From assembly GCA_964019165.1 (NCBI GenBank), contig OZ025269.1, forward strand, positions 8,667,191 through 8,731,190: 64,000 nt of DNA. Direction: 5' to 3'. Origin of the DNA: Mastigias papua (Eukaryota > Cnidaria > Scyphozoa > Rhizostomeae > Mastigiidae). Numbering within the stretch: position 1 is the first letter of the stretch; every line of letters begins with the position of its first letter. A model generated the notes under the pieces. It did no database searches. It was given only the letters and a program-made list of their open reading frames with translations, and was not told where the DNA came from. A program made the translations under genes and the position numbers. This document shows positions 39,913 to 50,389 of this stretch, piece after piece.

Positions 39913-40951
39913 CAGCGTTATAGTGCTTTACATGTAGCAAAACTGACAATACTATGCAAGTCCTACAATCACTATAAGTACGTAAGTCATAGCTCCTAAA
40001 CATAATTTAAGCATGTTTCTACAGTCAAACTAGCATTTATCATATCATATCACCATAAGATCTGTAGTCATTGCTGTATTTTCAGACTTTGCAGACACAC
40101 GTATTTTAGGCCCATCACAAGCAATGGCAATATGTGTATATACTGCTGTATGATTGAAATTGAGTGTATGTACGTCATTGTCATGCATTAAACGTCTTTT
40201 ACATATATGGTTGCACCGATGCCGGTAGTTTCGCTAATGTGTCCTACTCAAATTAGCCTTAGTCTTTGTTTTTACACTATATACAGCGTTATAGTGCTTT
40301 ACATGTAGCAAAACTGACAATACTATGCAAGGCCTACAATCACTATAAGTACGTAAGTCATAGCTCCAAAACATAATCTTAGCATGTTTCTACAGTCAAT
40401 CTAGCATTTATCATATCATATCACCATCAGATCTGTAGTCATTGCTGTATTGTCAGACTTTGCACACATACGTAGTTTAGGCCCATCACAAGTACTGACA
40501 ATATGTGCATATACTGCTGTATGATTGAAATTGAGTGCAAGTAGGTCAATGTCATGCATTAAACGTCTTTTACATGTATGGTTGCATCGATACCAGTAGT
40601 TTCGCTAATGTTTCCACCTCAAATTAGCCTTAGTCTTTGTTGTTACACTATATACAGCTTTAAAGTGCTTTACATGTAGCAAAACTGAGAATACTATGCA
40701 AGGCCTACAATCACTATAAGTACGTGAGTCATAGCTGCAAAACATAATCTAAGCATGTTTCTATAATCAATCTAGCATTTACCTTATCATATCACTATCA
40801 GATCTGTAGTCATTGCTGTATTGTCAGACTTTGCACACATACGTATTTTAGGCCCATCACAAGCAATGACAATATGTGCATATACTGCTGTATGATTGAA
40901 ATTGAGTGCAAGAACGTCAATGTCATGCAATAAACGATTTTTACCTGTATC

Positions 40952-40982
40952 CTGGCACCGATGCCAGTAGTTTTGCTACTGG
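40952..40982 (+). other. Overlapping alternative hairpins (monomer 40791)
   Basis: Both stems are perfect, second loop TTTTG. This is the counterpart of 36873 in the shortened HOR copy and the last hairpin-type element in the window. Confidence 0.8.
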
Positions 40983-41995
40983 TTCCTACTCAAATTAGAA
41001 TTAGTCTTTGTTTTTACACTATAGATATCTTTAGAGTGCTTTACTTCTAGCAAAACTGACAATACTATGCAAGGCGTACAATCACTATAAGTACGTAAGT
41101 CATACCTCTAAAACATAATCTAAGCATGTTTCTACAGTCAATTAAGCATTTATCATATCATATCACCATCAGATCTGTAGTCATTGCTGTATTGTAAGAC
41201 TTTGCACACATACGTATTTTAGGCCCATCACAAGCAATGACAATATGTGTATATACTGCTGTATAATTGAAATTGAGTGGATTTACGTCATTGTCATGTA
41301 TTAAACGTCTTTTACATGTATAGTTGAACCGATGCCAGTAGTTTCGCTAATGTTTCCACCTCACATTAGCCTTAGTCTTTGTTTTAACACTATATACAGC
41401 TTTAAAGTGCTTTACATGTAGCAAAACTGACAATACTATGCAAGGCCTACAATCACTATAAGTACGTGAGTCATAGCTCCTACACATAACCAAAGCATGT
41501 TTCTACAGTCAATCTAGCATTTATCATATCTTATCACCATCAGATCTGTAGTCATTGCTGTATTGTAAGACTTTGCACAAATAGGTATTTTAGGCCCATC
41601 ACAAGCAATGACAATATTTGAATATACTGCTGTATGATTGAAATTGAGTGTATGTACGTCATTGTCATGCATTAAACGTCTTGTACATGTATGGTTGCAC
41701 CGACGTCAGTAGTTTCGCTAATGTTTCCATCTCAAATTAGCCTTAGTCTTTGTTTTTACACTATATACAGCGTTATAGTGCTTTACATGTAGCAAAACTG
41801 ACAATACTATGCAAGGCCTACAATCACTATAAGTACGTAAGTCATAGCTCCTAAACATAATTTAAGCATGTTTCTACAGTCAAACTAGCATTTATCATAT
41901 CATATCACCATCAGATCTGTAGTCATTGCTGTATTTTCAGACTTTGCAGACACACGTATTTTAGGCCCATCACAAGCAATGGCAATATGTGTATA

Positions 41996-42021
41996 TACTG
42001 CTGTATGATTGAAATTGAGTG
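41996..42021 (+). repeat. Deletion junction of the shortened HOR copy
   Basis: To the left this monomer follows the GCAATGGCAATATGTG type (as at 37825); to the right it follows the GTGGATGTACGTAATTG type (as at 38567). The ~26 bp between, from TACTGCTG to GAGTG, are identical in both parental types. The crossover therefore lies within this short tract of identity at the same monomer offset (about 93-118). Confidence 0.78.
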
Positions 42022-43385
42022 GATGTACGTAATTGTCATGCATTGGACGTGTATTACATGTATGGTTGCACCGATACAAGTAGTTTCGCTAATGGTTCCT
42101 ACTCAAATTAGCCTTAGTCTTTGTTTTACACTATATACAGCTTTAAAGTTCTGTACATGTATCACAACTAACAATACTATGCAAGGCCTACAATCACTAT
42201 AAGTACGTGAGTCATAGCTCCAAAACATAATCTAAGCATGTTTCTACAGTCAATCAAGCATTTATCATATCATATCACTATCAGATCTGTAGTCATTGCT
42301 GTATTGTCAGACTTTGCACACATACGTATTTTAGGCCCATCACAAGCAATAACAATATGTGTATATACTGCTGTATGATTGAAATTGATTAGATCTACGT
42401 CATTGTCATGCATTAAACGTCTTTACATGTATGGTTGCACCGATGCCAGTAGTTTCGCTAATGTTTCCACCTCAAAGTAGCCTTAGTCTTTGCTTTTATG
42501 CTATATACAGAGTTATCGTGCTCTGCATGTAGCAAAACTGACAATTCTGTGCAAGACCTACAATCACTATACGTGCGTGAGTCATATTTCCTAACCATAA
42601 TCTTAGCATGTTTCTACAGTCAATCTAGCATTTATCATATCATATCACCATCAGATCTGTAGTCATTGCTGTATTGTCAGACTTTGCAAGCATACTTATT
42701 TTAGGCCCATCAGAAGCAATAACAATATGTGTATAAACTGCCGTATGATTGAAATTGATTGGAAGTACGTCATTGTCAAGCATTAAACGTCTTTTACATG
42801 TATTGTTGCACCGATACAAGTAGTTTCGCTAATGTTTCCACCTCAAATTAGCCTTAGTCTTTGCTCTTACACTATATACAGAGTTATAGTGCTTTACATG
42901 TAGCAAAACTGACAATTCTGTTCAAGGCCTACAATCACTATAAGTACGTGAGTCATAGCTCCAAACCATAATCTAAGCATGTTTCTACAGTCAATCTAGC
43001 ATTTATCATATCATATCACCATCAGATCTGTAGTCATTGCTGTATTGTAAGACTTTGCACACATACGTATTGTAGGCCCATCACATGCAATAACAATATG
43101 TGTATATAATGCTGTGTTATTGAATTTGAGTAGTTGTACGTCGATGTCATGCATTAAACGTCTTTTACATGTACTGTTGCACCGATGCCAGTAGTTTCGC
43201 TAATGTTTCCTACTCAAATTAGCCTTAGTCTTTGTTTTTACACTATATACAGCTTTAATGTGCTTTACATGTAGCAAAACTGACAATACTATGCAAGGCC
43301 TACAATCACTATCAGTACGTGAGTCATAGCTGCAAAACATAATCTAAGCATGTTTCTACAATCCATCTAGCATTTATCATATCAT

Positions 43386-44127
43386 ATGACCATCAGATCT
43401 GTAGTCATTGCTGTATTGTCAGACTTTGAACACATACGTATTTTAGGCCCATCACAAGCGATGGCAATATGTGTATATACTGCTGTATGATTGAAATTGA
43501 GTGTATGTACGTCATTGTCATGCATTAAACGTCTTTTACATGTATGATTGCACCGATGCCAGTAGTTTCGCTAATGGTTCCACCTCAAATTAGCCTTAGT
43601 CTTTGTTTTTACACTATATACAGCGTTAATGTGCTTTACATGTAGCAAAACTGACAATTCTGTGCAAGGCCTACAATCACTATAAGTACGTAAGTCATAG
43701 CTCCAAAACATAATCTAAGCATGTTTCTATAGACAATCTAGCATTTATCATATCATATCACCATCAGATCTGTAGTCATTGCTGTATTGTAAGACTTTGC
43801 ACACATACGTATTTTAGGCCCATCACAAGCAATAACAATATGTGTATATACTGCTGTATGATTGATATTGATTGGATGTACGTCATTGTCATGCATTAAA
43901 CGTCTTTTACATGTATGGTTGCACCGATGCCAGTAGTTTCGCTAATAGTTTCTTCTCAAATTAGCCTTAGTCTTTGTTTTTACACTATATACAGCGTTAT
44001 AGTGCGTAATATGTAGCAACACTGACACTACTATGCAAGGCCTACAATCACTATAAGTGCGTAAGTCATAGCTCCAAAACATAATCTAAGCATGTTTCTA
44101 CAGTCAATCTAGCATTTATCATATCAT
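43386..44127 (+). repeat. Transitional monomers between Zone III and Zone IV
   Basis: The two monomers at 43386 and 43757 combine features from both sides. The first keeps CAAGCGATGGCAATATGTG but has TAATGGTTCCACC and CAGCGTTAATG. The second has GATATTGATTGG and TAATAGTTTCTTCTC, an early or mutated form of the right-hand marker. No close second copy of either is present. Confidence 0.65.
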
Positions 44128-45330
44128 ATCACCATCAGATCTGAAGGTATTGCTGTATTGTCAGACTTTGCACACATACGTAGTTTAGGCCCATCAAAAG
44201 TACTGATAATATATGTATATACTACAGTATGATTGAAATTGATTGGATGTACGTCATTGTCATGCATTAAACGTCTTTTACATGTATGGTTGCACAGATG
44301 CCAGTAGTTTCGCTAATGGTTCCTACTCAAAGTAGCCTTAGTCTTCGTTGTTAAACTATATACAGCTTTAAAGTGCTTTACATGTAGCAAACCTGACAAT
44401 ACTATGCAAGGCCTACAATCAGTATAATTACGTGAGTCAAAGCTGCAAACATAATCTAAGCATGTTTCTACAATCAATCTAGCATTTATCATATCATATC
44501 ACTATCAGATCTGTAGTCATTGCTGTATTGTCAGATTTTGCAAACATACGTATTTTAGGCCCATCACAAGCAATGGCAATATATGTATATACTACAGTAT
44601 GATTGAAATTGATTGGATGTACGTCATTGTCATGCATTAAACGTCTTTTACATGTATGGTTGCACAGATGCCAGTAGTTTCGCTAATGGTTCCTACTCAA
44701 AGTAGCCTTAGTCTTCGTTTTTAAACTATATACAGCTTTAAAGTGCTTTACATGTAGCAAACCTGACAATACTATGCAAGGCCTACAATCACTATAAGTA
44801 CGTAAGTCATAGCTGCAAAACATAATCTAAGCATGTTTCTACAATCAATCTAGCATTTATCATATCATATCACCATCAGATCTGTAGTCATTGCTGTATT
44901 GTCAGATTTTGCAAACATACGTATTTTAGGCCCATCACAAGCAATGGCAATATATGTATATACTGAAGTATGATTAACATTGATTGGATGTACGTCATTG
45001 TCATGCATTAAACGTCTTTTACATGTATGGTTGCACAGATGCCAGTAGTTTCGCTAATGGTTCCTTCTCAAATTAGCCTTAGTCTCTGTTTTTACACTAT
45101 ATACAGCGTTATAGTGCTTTACATGTAGTAAAACTGACAATACTGTGCAAGGCCTACAATCACGAAAAGTACGTGAGTCATAGCTCCAAACCATAATCTA
45201 AGCATGTTTCTACAGTCAATCTAGCATTTATCATATCATATCACCATCAGATCTGTAGTCATTGCTGTATTGTCAGACTTTGCACACATACGTATTTTAG
45301 GCCCATCAAAAGTACTGATAATATATGTAT

Positions 45331-45342
45331 ATACTGCAGTAT
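45331..45342. other. 12-bp perfect palindrome ATACTGCAGTAT (first of 12)
   Basis: The palindrome has a PstI-type core at monomer offset about 92. Exact further copies lie at 45702, 47184, 47555, 48296, 48667, 50151, 51635, 53119, 53490, 60540 and 61653, all in Zone IV. Elsewhere the site reads ATACTGCTGTAT, ATACTACAGTAT or ATACTGAAGTAT, which are imperfect. Confidence 0.85.
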
Positions 45343-47092
45343 GATTGAAATTGATTGGATGTACGTCATTTTCATGCATTAAACGTCTTTTACATGTATG
45401 GTTGCACCGATGCCAGTAGTTTCGCTAATGGTTCCTTCTCAAATTAGCCTTAGTCTCTGTTTTTACACTATATACAGCGTTATAGTGCTTTACATGTAGT
45501 AAAACTGACAATACTGTGCAAGGCCTACAATCACTATAAGTACGTAAGTCATAGCTCCAAAACATAATCTAAGCATGTTTCTACAGTCAATCTAGCATTT
45601 ATCATATCATATCACCATCAGATCTGTAGTCATTGCTGTATTGTCAGACTTTGCATACATACGTATTTTAGGCCCATCAAAAGTACTGATAATATATGTA
45701 TATACTGCAGTATGATTGAAATTGATTGGATGTACGTCATTGTCATGCATTAAACGTCTTTTACATGTATGGTTGCACAGATGCCAGTAGTTTCGCTAAT
45801 GGTTCCTTCTCAAATTAGCCTTAGTCTCTGTTTTTACACTATATACAGCGTTATAGTGCTTTACATGTAGTAAAACTGACAATACTGTGCAAGCCTACAA
45901 TCACTATAAGTACGTGAGTCATAGCTCCAAAACATAATCTAAGCATGTTTCTACAGTCAATCTAGCATTTATCATATCATATCACCATCAGATCTGTAGT
46001 CATTGCTGTATTGTCAGACTTTGCACAAATACGTATTTTAGGCCCATCAAAAGTACTGATAATATATGTATATACTACAGTATGATTGAAATTGATTGGA
46101 TGTACGTCATTGTCATGCATTAAACGTCTTTTACATGTATGGTTGCACAGATGCCAGTAGTTTCGCTAATGGTTCCTACTCAAAGTAGCCTTAGTCTTCG
46201 TTTTTAAACTATATACAGCTTTAAAGTGCTTTACATGTAGCAAACCTGACAATACTATGCAAGGCCTACAATCACTATAAGTACGTAAGTCATAGCTGCA
46301 AAACATAATCTAAGCATGTTTCTACAATCAATCTAGCATTTATCATATCATATCACTATCAGATCTGTAGTCATTGCTGTATTGTCAGATTTTGCAAACA
46401 TACGTATTTTAGGCCCATCACAAGCAATGGCAATATATGTATATACTGAAGTATGATTAACATTGATTGGATGTACGTCATTGTCATGCATTAAACGTCT
46501 TTTACATGTATGGTTGCACCGATGCCAGTAGTTTCGCTAATGGTTCCTTCTCAAATTAGCCTTAGTCTCTGTTTTTACACTATATACAGCGTTATAGTGC
46601 TTTACATGTAGTAAAACTGACAATACTGTGCAAGCCTACAATCACTATAAGTACGTGAGTCATAGCTCCAAAACATAATCTAAGCATGTTTCTACAGTCA
46701 ATCTAGCATTTATCATATCATATCACCATCAGATCTGTAGTCATTGCTGTATTGTCAGACTTTGCACACATACGTATGTTAGGCCCATCAAAAGTACTGA
46801 TAATATATGTATATACTGTAGTATGATTGAAATTGATTGGATGTACGTCATTGTCATGCATTAAACGTCTTGTACATGTATGGTTGCACAGATGCCAGTA
46901 GTTTCGCTAATGGTTCCTTCTCAAATTAGCCTTAGTCTCTGTTTTTACACTATATACAGCGTTATAGTGCTTTACATGTAGTAAAACTGACAATACTGTG
47001 CAAGGCCTACAATCACGAAAAGTACGTGAGTCATAGCTGCAAAACATAATCTAAGCATGTGTCTACAGTCAATCTAGCATTTATCATATCAT

Positions 47093-47463
47093 ATCACCAT
47101 CAGATCTGTAGTCATTGCTGTATTGTCAGACTTTGCACACATACGTATTTTAGGCCCATCAAAAGTACTGATAATATATGTATATACTGCAGTATGATTG
47201 AAATTGATTGGATGTACGTCATTTTCATGCATTAAACGTCTTTTACATGTATGGTTGCACCGATGCCAGTAGTTTCGCTAATGGTTCCTTCTCAAATTAG
47301 CCTTAGTCTCTGTTTTTACACTATATACAGCGTTATAGTGCTTTACATGTAGTAAAACTGACAATACTGTGCAAGGCCTACAATCACTATAAGTACGTGA
47401 GTCATAGCTCCAAAACATAATCTAAGCATGTTTCTACAGTCAATCTAGCATTTATCATATCAT
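47093..47463 (+). repeat. Representative 371-bp monomer with motif map
   Basis: I counted this copy in full: 371 bp, 131 G or C (35%), 7 CpG. Offsets from its start: CAGATCTG palindrome at 9-16; TACGTA (SnaBI-type) about 50-55; a 12-bp palindrome at 92-103, present only in this subfamily; ATGCAT near 137; TACATGTA at 152-159 and again at 252-259, exactly 100 bp apart; AGGCCT (StuI-type) near 283; AAACAT and ATGTTT as inverted 6-bp arms around a 9-bp spacer near 321-341; and a short run of three TATCA units closing the monomer. Offsets 150-185 and the junction region (about 340 through 30 of the next copy) look the most constant across the array. Offsets 60-125 and 185-245 carry most subfamily-diagnostic changes. 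Confidence 0.9.
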
Positions 47464-48959
47464 ATCACCATCAGATCTGTAGTCATTGCTGTATTGTCAG
47501 ACTTTGCACACATACGTATTTTAGGCCCATCAAAAGTACTGATAATATATGTATATACTGCAGTATGATTGAAATTGATTGGATGTACGTCATTGTCATG
47601 CATTAAACGTCTTTTACATGTATGGTTGCACAGATGCCAGTAGTTTCGCTAATGGTTCCTTCTCAAATTAGCCTTAGTCTCTGTTTTTACACTATATACA
47701 GCGTTATAGTGCTTTACATGTAGTAAAACTGACAATACTGTGCAAGCCTACAATCACTATAAGTACGTGAGTCATAGCTCCAAAACATAATCTAAGCATG
47801 TTTCTACAGTCAATCTAGCATTTATCATATCATATCACCATCAGATCTGTAGTCATTGCTGTATTGTCAGACTTTGCACAAATACGTATTTTAGGCCCAT
47901 CAAAAGTACTGATAATATATGTATATACTACAGTATGATTGAAATTGATTGGATGTACGTCATTGTCATGCATTAAACGTCTTTTACATGTATGGTTGCA
48001 CAGATGCCAGTAGTTTCGCTAATGGTTCCTACTCAAAGTAGCCTTAGTCTTCGTTTTTAAACTATATACAGCTTTAAAGTGCTTTACATGTAGCAAACCT
48101 GACAATACTATGCAAGGCCTACAATCACTATAAGTACGTAAGTCATAGCTGCAAAACATAATCTAAGCATGTTTCTACAATCAATCTAGCATTTATCATA
48201 TCATATCACTATCAGATCTGTAGTCATTGCTGTATTGTCAGACTTTGCAAACATACGTATTTTAGGCCTATCACAAGTACTGATAATATATGTATATACT
48301 GCAGTATGATTAAAATTGATTGGATGTACGTCATTGTCATGCATTAAACGTCTTTTACATGTATGGTTGCACCGATGCCAGTAGTTTCGCTAATGGTTCC
48401 TTCTCAAATTAGTCTTAGTCTCTGTTTTTACACTATATACAGCGTTATAGTGCTTTACATGTAGTAAAACTGACAATACTGTGCAAGGCCTAAAATCACT
48501 ATAAGTACGTGAGTCATAGCTGCAAAACATAATCTAAGCGTGTTTCTACAGTCAATCTAGCATTTATCATATCATATCACCATCAGATCTGTAGTCATTG
48601 CTGTATTGTCAGACTTTGCACACATACGTATTTTAGGCCCATCAAAAGTACTGATAATATATGTATATACTGCAGTATGATTGAAATTGATTGGATGTAC
48701 GTCATTGTCATGCATTAAACGTCTTTTACATGTATGGTTGAACCGATCCCAGTAGTTTCGCTAATGGTTCCTTCTCAAATTAGCCTTAGTCGTTGTTTTT
48801 ACACTATATACAGCTTTAATGTGCTTTACATGTAGCAAAACTGACAATACTATGCAAGGCCTACAATCACTATAAGTACGTAAGTCATAGCTCCAAAACA
48901 TAATCTAAGCATGTTTCTACAGTCAATCTAGCACTTATCATATCATATCACTATCAGAT

Positions 48960-49640
48960 TTGTAGTCATTGCTGTATTGTAAGACTTTGCACACATACGT
49001 ATTTTACGCCCATCACAAGCAATGACAATATGTGTATATACTGCTGTGTGTTTGAACATGAGTGGATGTACGTCATTTTCATACATTAAACGTCTTTTAC
49101 ATGTATGGTTGCACCGATGCCAGTAGTTTAGCTAATGGTTCCTACTCAAATTAGCCTTAGTCTTCGTTTTTACACTATATACAGCTTTAATGTGCTTTAC
49201 ATGTAGCAACACTGACAATACTATGCAAGGGCTACAATCACTATAAGTACGTGAGTCATAGCTGCAAAACATAATCTAAGCATGTTTCTACAGTCAATCT
49301 AGCATTTATCATATCATATCACTATCAGATCTGTAGTCATTGCTGTATTGTAAGACTTTGCAAACATATGTATTATAAGCCCATCACAAGTACTGACAAT
49401 ATGTGTATATACTGCGGGGTGATTGAACATGAGTTGATGTACGTCATTTTCATGCAGTAAACGTCTTTTACATATATGGTTGCACCGATGCCAGTAGGTT
49501 CGCTAATGTGTCCACATCAAATTAGCCTTAGTCTTTGTTTTTACACTATATACAGCTTTAATGTGCTGTACATGTAGCAAAACTGACAATACTATGCAAG
49601 GCCTACAATCACTATAAGTACGTAAGTCATAGCTCCAAAA
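48960..49640 (+). repeat. 5-monomer duplication in Zone IV, copy 1
   Basis: Monomers at 48947 and 49318 recur at 50802 and 51173 (offset 1855 bp). Shared rare features are TGCTGTGTGTTTGAACATG, TTTAGCTAATGGTTCC and, in the second monomer, AACATATGTATTATAAGCCC with CAGTAGGTTCGC and TGTCCACATC. Confidence 0.72.
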
Positions 49641-50389
49641 CATAATCTAAGCATTTGTCTACAGTCAATCTAGCATTTATCATATCATATCACTATCAGA
49701 TCTGTAGTCATTGCTGTATTGTCAGACTTTGCACACATACGTATTTTAGGCCCATCACAAGCAATGACAATATGTGTATATACCGCTGTGTGATTCAACA
49801 TGAGTGGATGTACGTCATTTTCATGCATTAAACGTCTTTTACATGTATGGTTGCACCGATGCCAGTAGTTTCGCTAATGGTTCCTACTCAAAGTAGCCTT
49901 AGTCTTCGTTTTTAAACTATATACAGCTTAAAAGTGCTTTACATGTAGCAAACCTGACAATACTATGCAAGGCCTACAATCACTATAAGTACGTGAGTCA
50001 TAGCTGCAAAACATAATCTAAGCATGTTTCTACAATCAATCTAGCATTTATCATATCATATCACTATCAGATCTGTAGTCATTGCTGTATTGTCAGACTT
50101 TGCACACATACGTATTTTAGGCCCATCAAAAATACTGATAATATATGTATATACTGCAGTATGATTGAACTTGCTTGGATGTACGTCATTGTCATGCATT
50201 AAACGTCTTTTACATGTATGGTTGCACAGATGCCAGTAGTTTCGCTAATTGTTCCTTCTCAAATTAGCCTTAGTCTCTGTTTTTACACTATATACAGCGT
50301 TATAGTGCTTTACATGTAGTAAAACTGACAATACTGTGCAAGGCCTACAATCACTAAAAGTAAGTGAGTCATAGCTCCAAAACATAATC

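Larger units (their letters stand above)
21502..43249 (+). repeat. Zone III: GGCAATATGTG / CCGGTAG subfamily zone
   Basis: About 58 monomers. The zone is marked by a type with CAAGCAATGGCAATATGTG at offset 70-90, TTTTACATATATGG at 149 (which destroys the first TACATGTA) and GATGCCGGTAG at 170. It recurs at 21502, 23357, 24099, 26325, 29293, 30777, 32632, 33374, 35970, 37825, 40049 and, in its first third only, 41904. It is interleaved with TAATGCTGTGTTATTG-type, hairpin-type and TTTTGACAATCAG-type monomers. The regular spacing of this marker traces the 4-, 5-, 6- and 11-monomer HORs. The zone ends where the shortened 11-monomer copy ends, near 43.25 kb. Confidence 0.75.
39913..43249 (+). repeat. 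11-monomer HOR, second copy shortened to nine monomers
   Basis: This follows directly after the first copy. Up to about 42005 it matches 35834-37930 (offset 4079). From about 42020 it matches 38683-39912 (offset 3337). The difference, 742 bp, is exactly two monomers, so this copy lacks the equivalent of about 37945-38675. The copies differ at few bases (CGTTATAG near 40287 versus CTTTAAAG near 36208; CTCCAAAAC near 40365 versus CTCCTAAAC near 36286; TTAGCC near 42111 versus TTACCC near 38773), so both duplication and deletion look young. Confidence 0.85.
45060..48243 (+). repeat. Tandem 5-monomer HOR, copies of about 1853 bp
   Basis: The segment 45060-46390 matches 46913-48243. Shared rare features are CAATCACGAAAAGTACG near 45160 and 47012, CATTTTCATGCATTAAACG near 45367 and 47220, the single-base deletion CTGTGCAAGCCTAC near 45887 and 47740, TTGCACAAATACG near 46021 and 47874, and CTACAGTATG. 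A further 4-monomer relation (1483 bp) links 44869 to 46352 through TACTGAAGTATGATTAACATTG. Confidence 0.83.

Noticed and set aside
47093..47463. CENP-B box
   Set aside because: I compared TTTCGCTAATGTTTCC and TTCGTTTTTAAAC with the core NTTCGNNNNANNCGGGN on both strands. The essential A and CGGG positions are not met.
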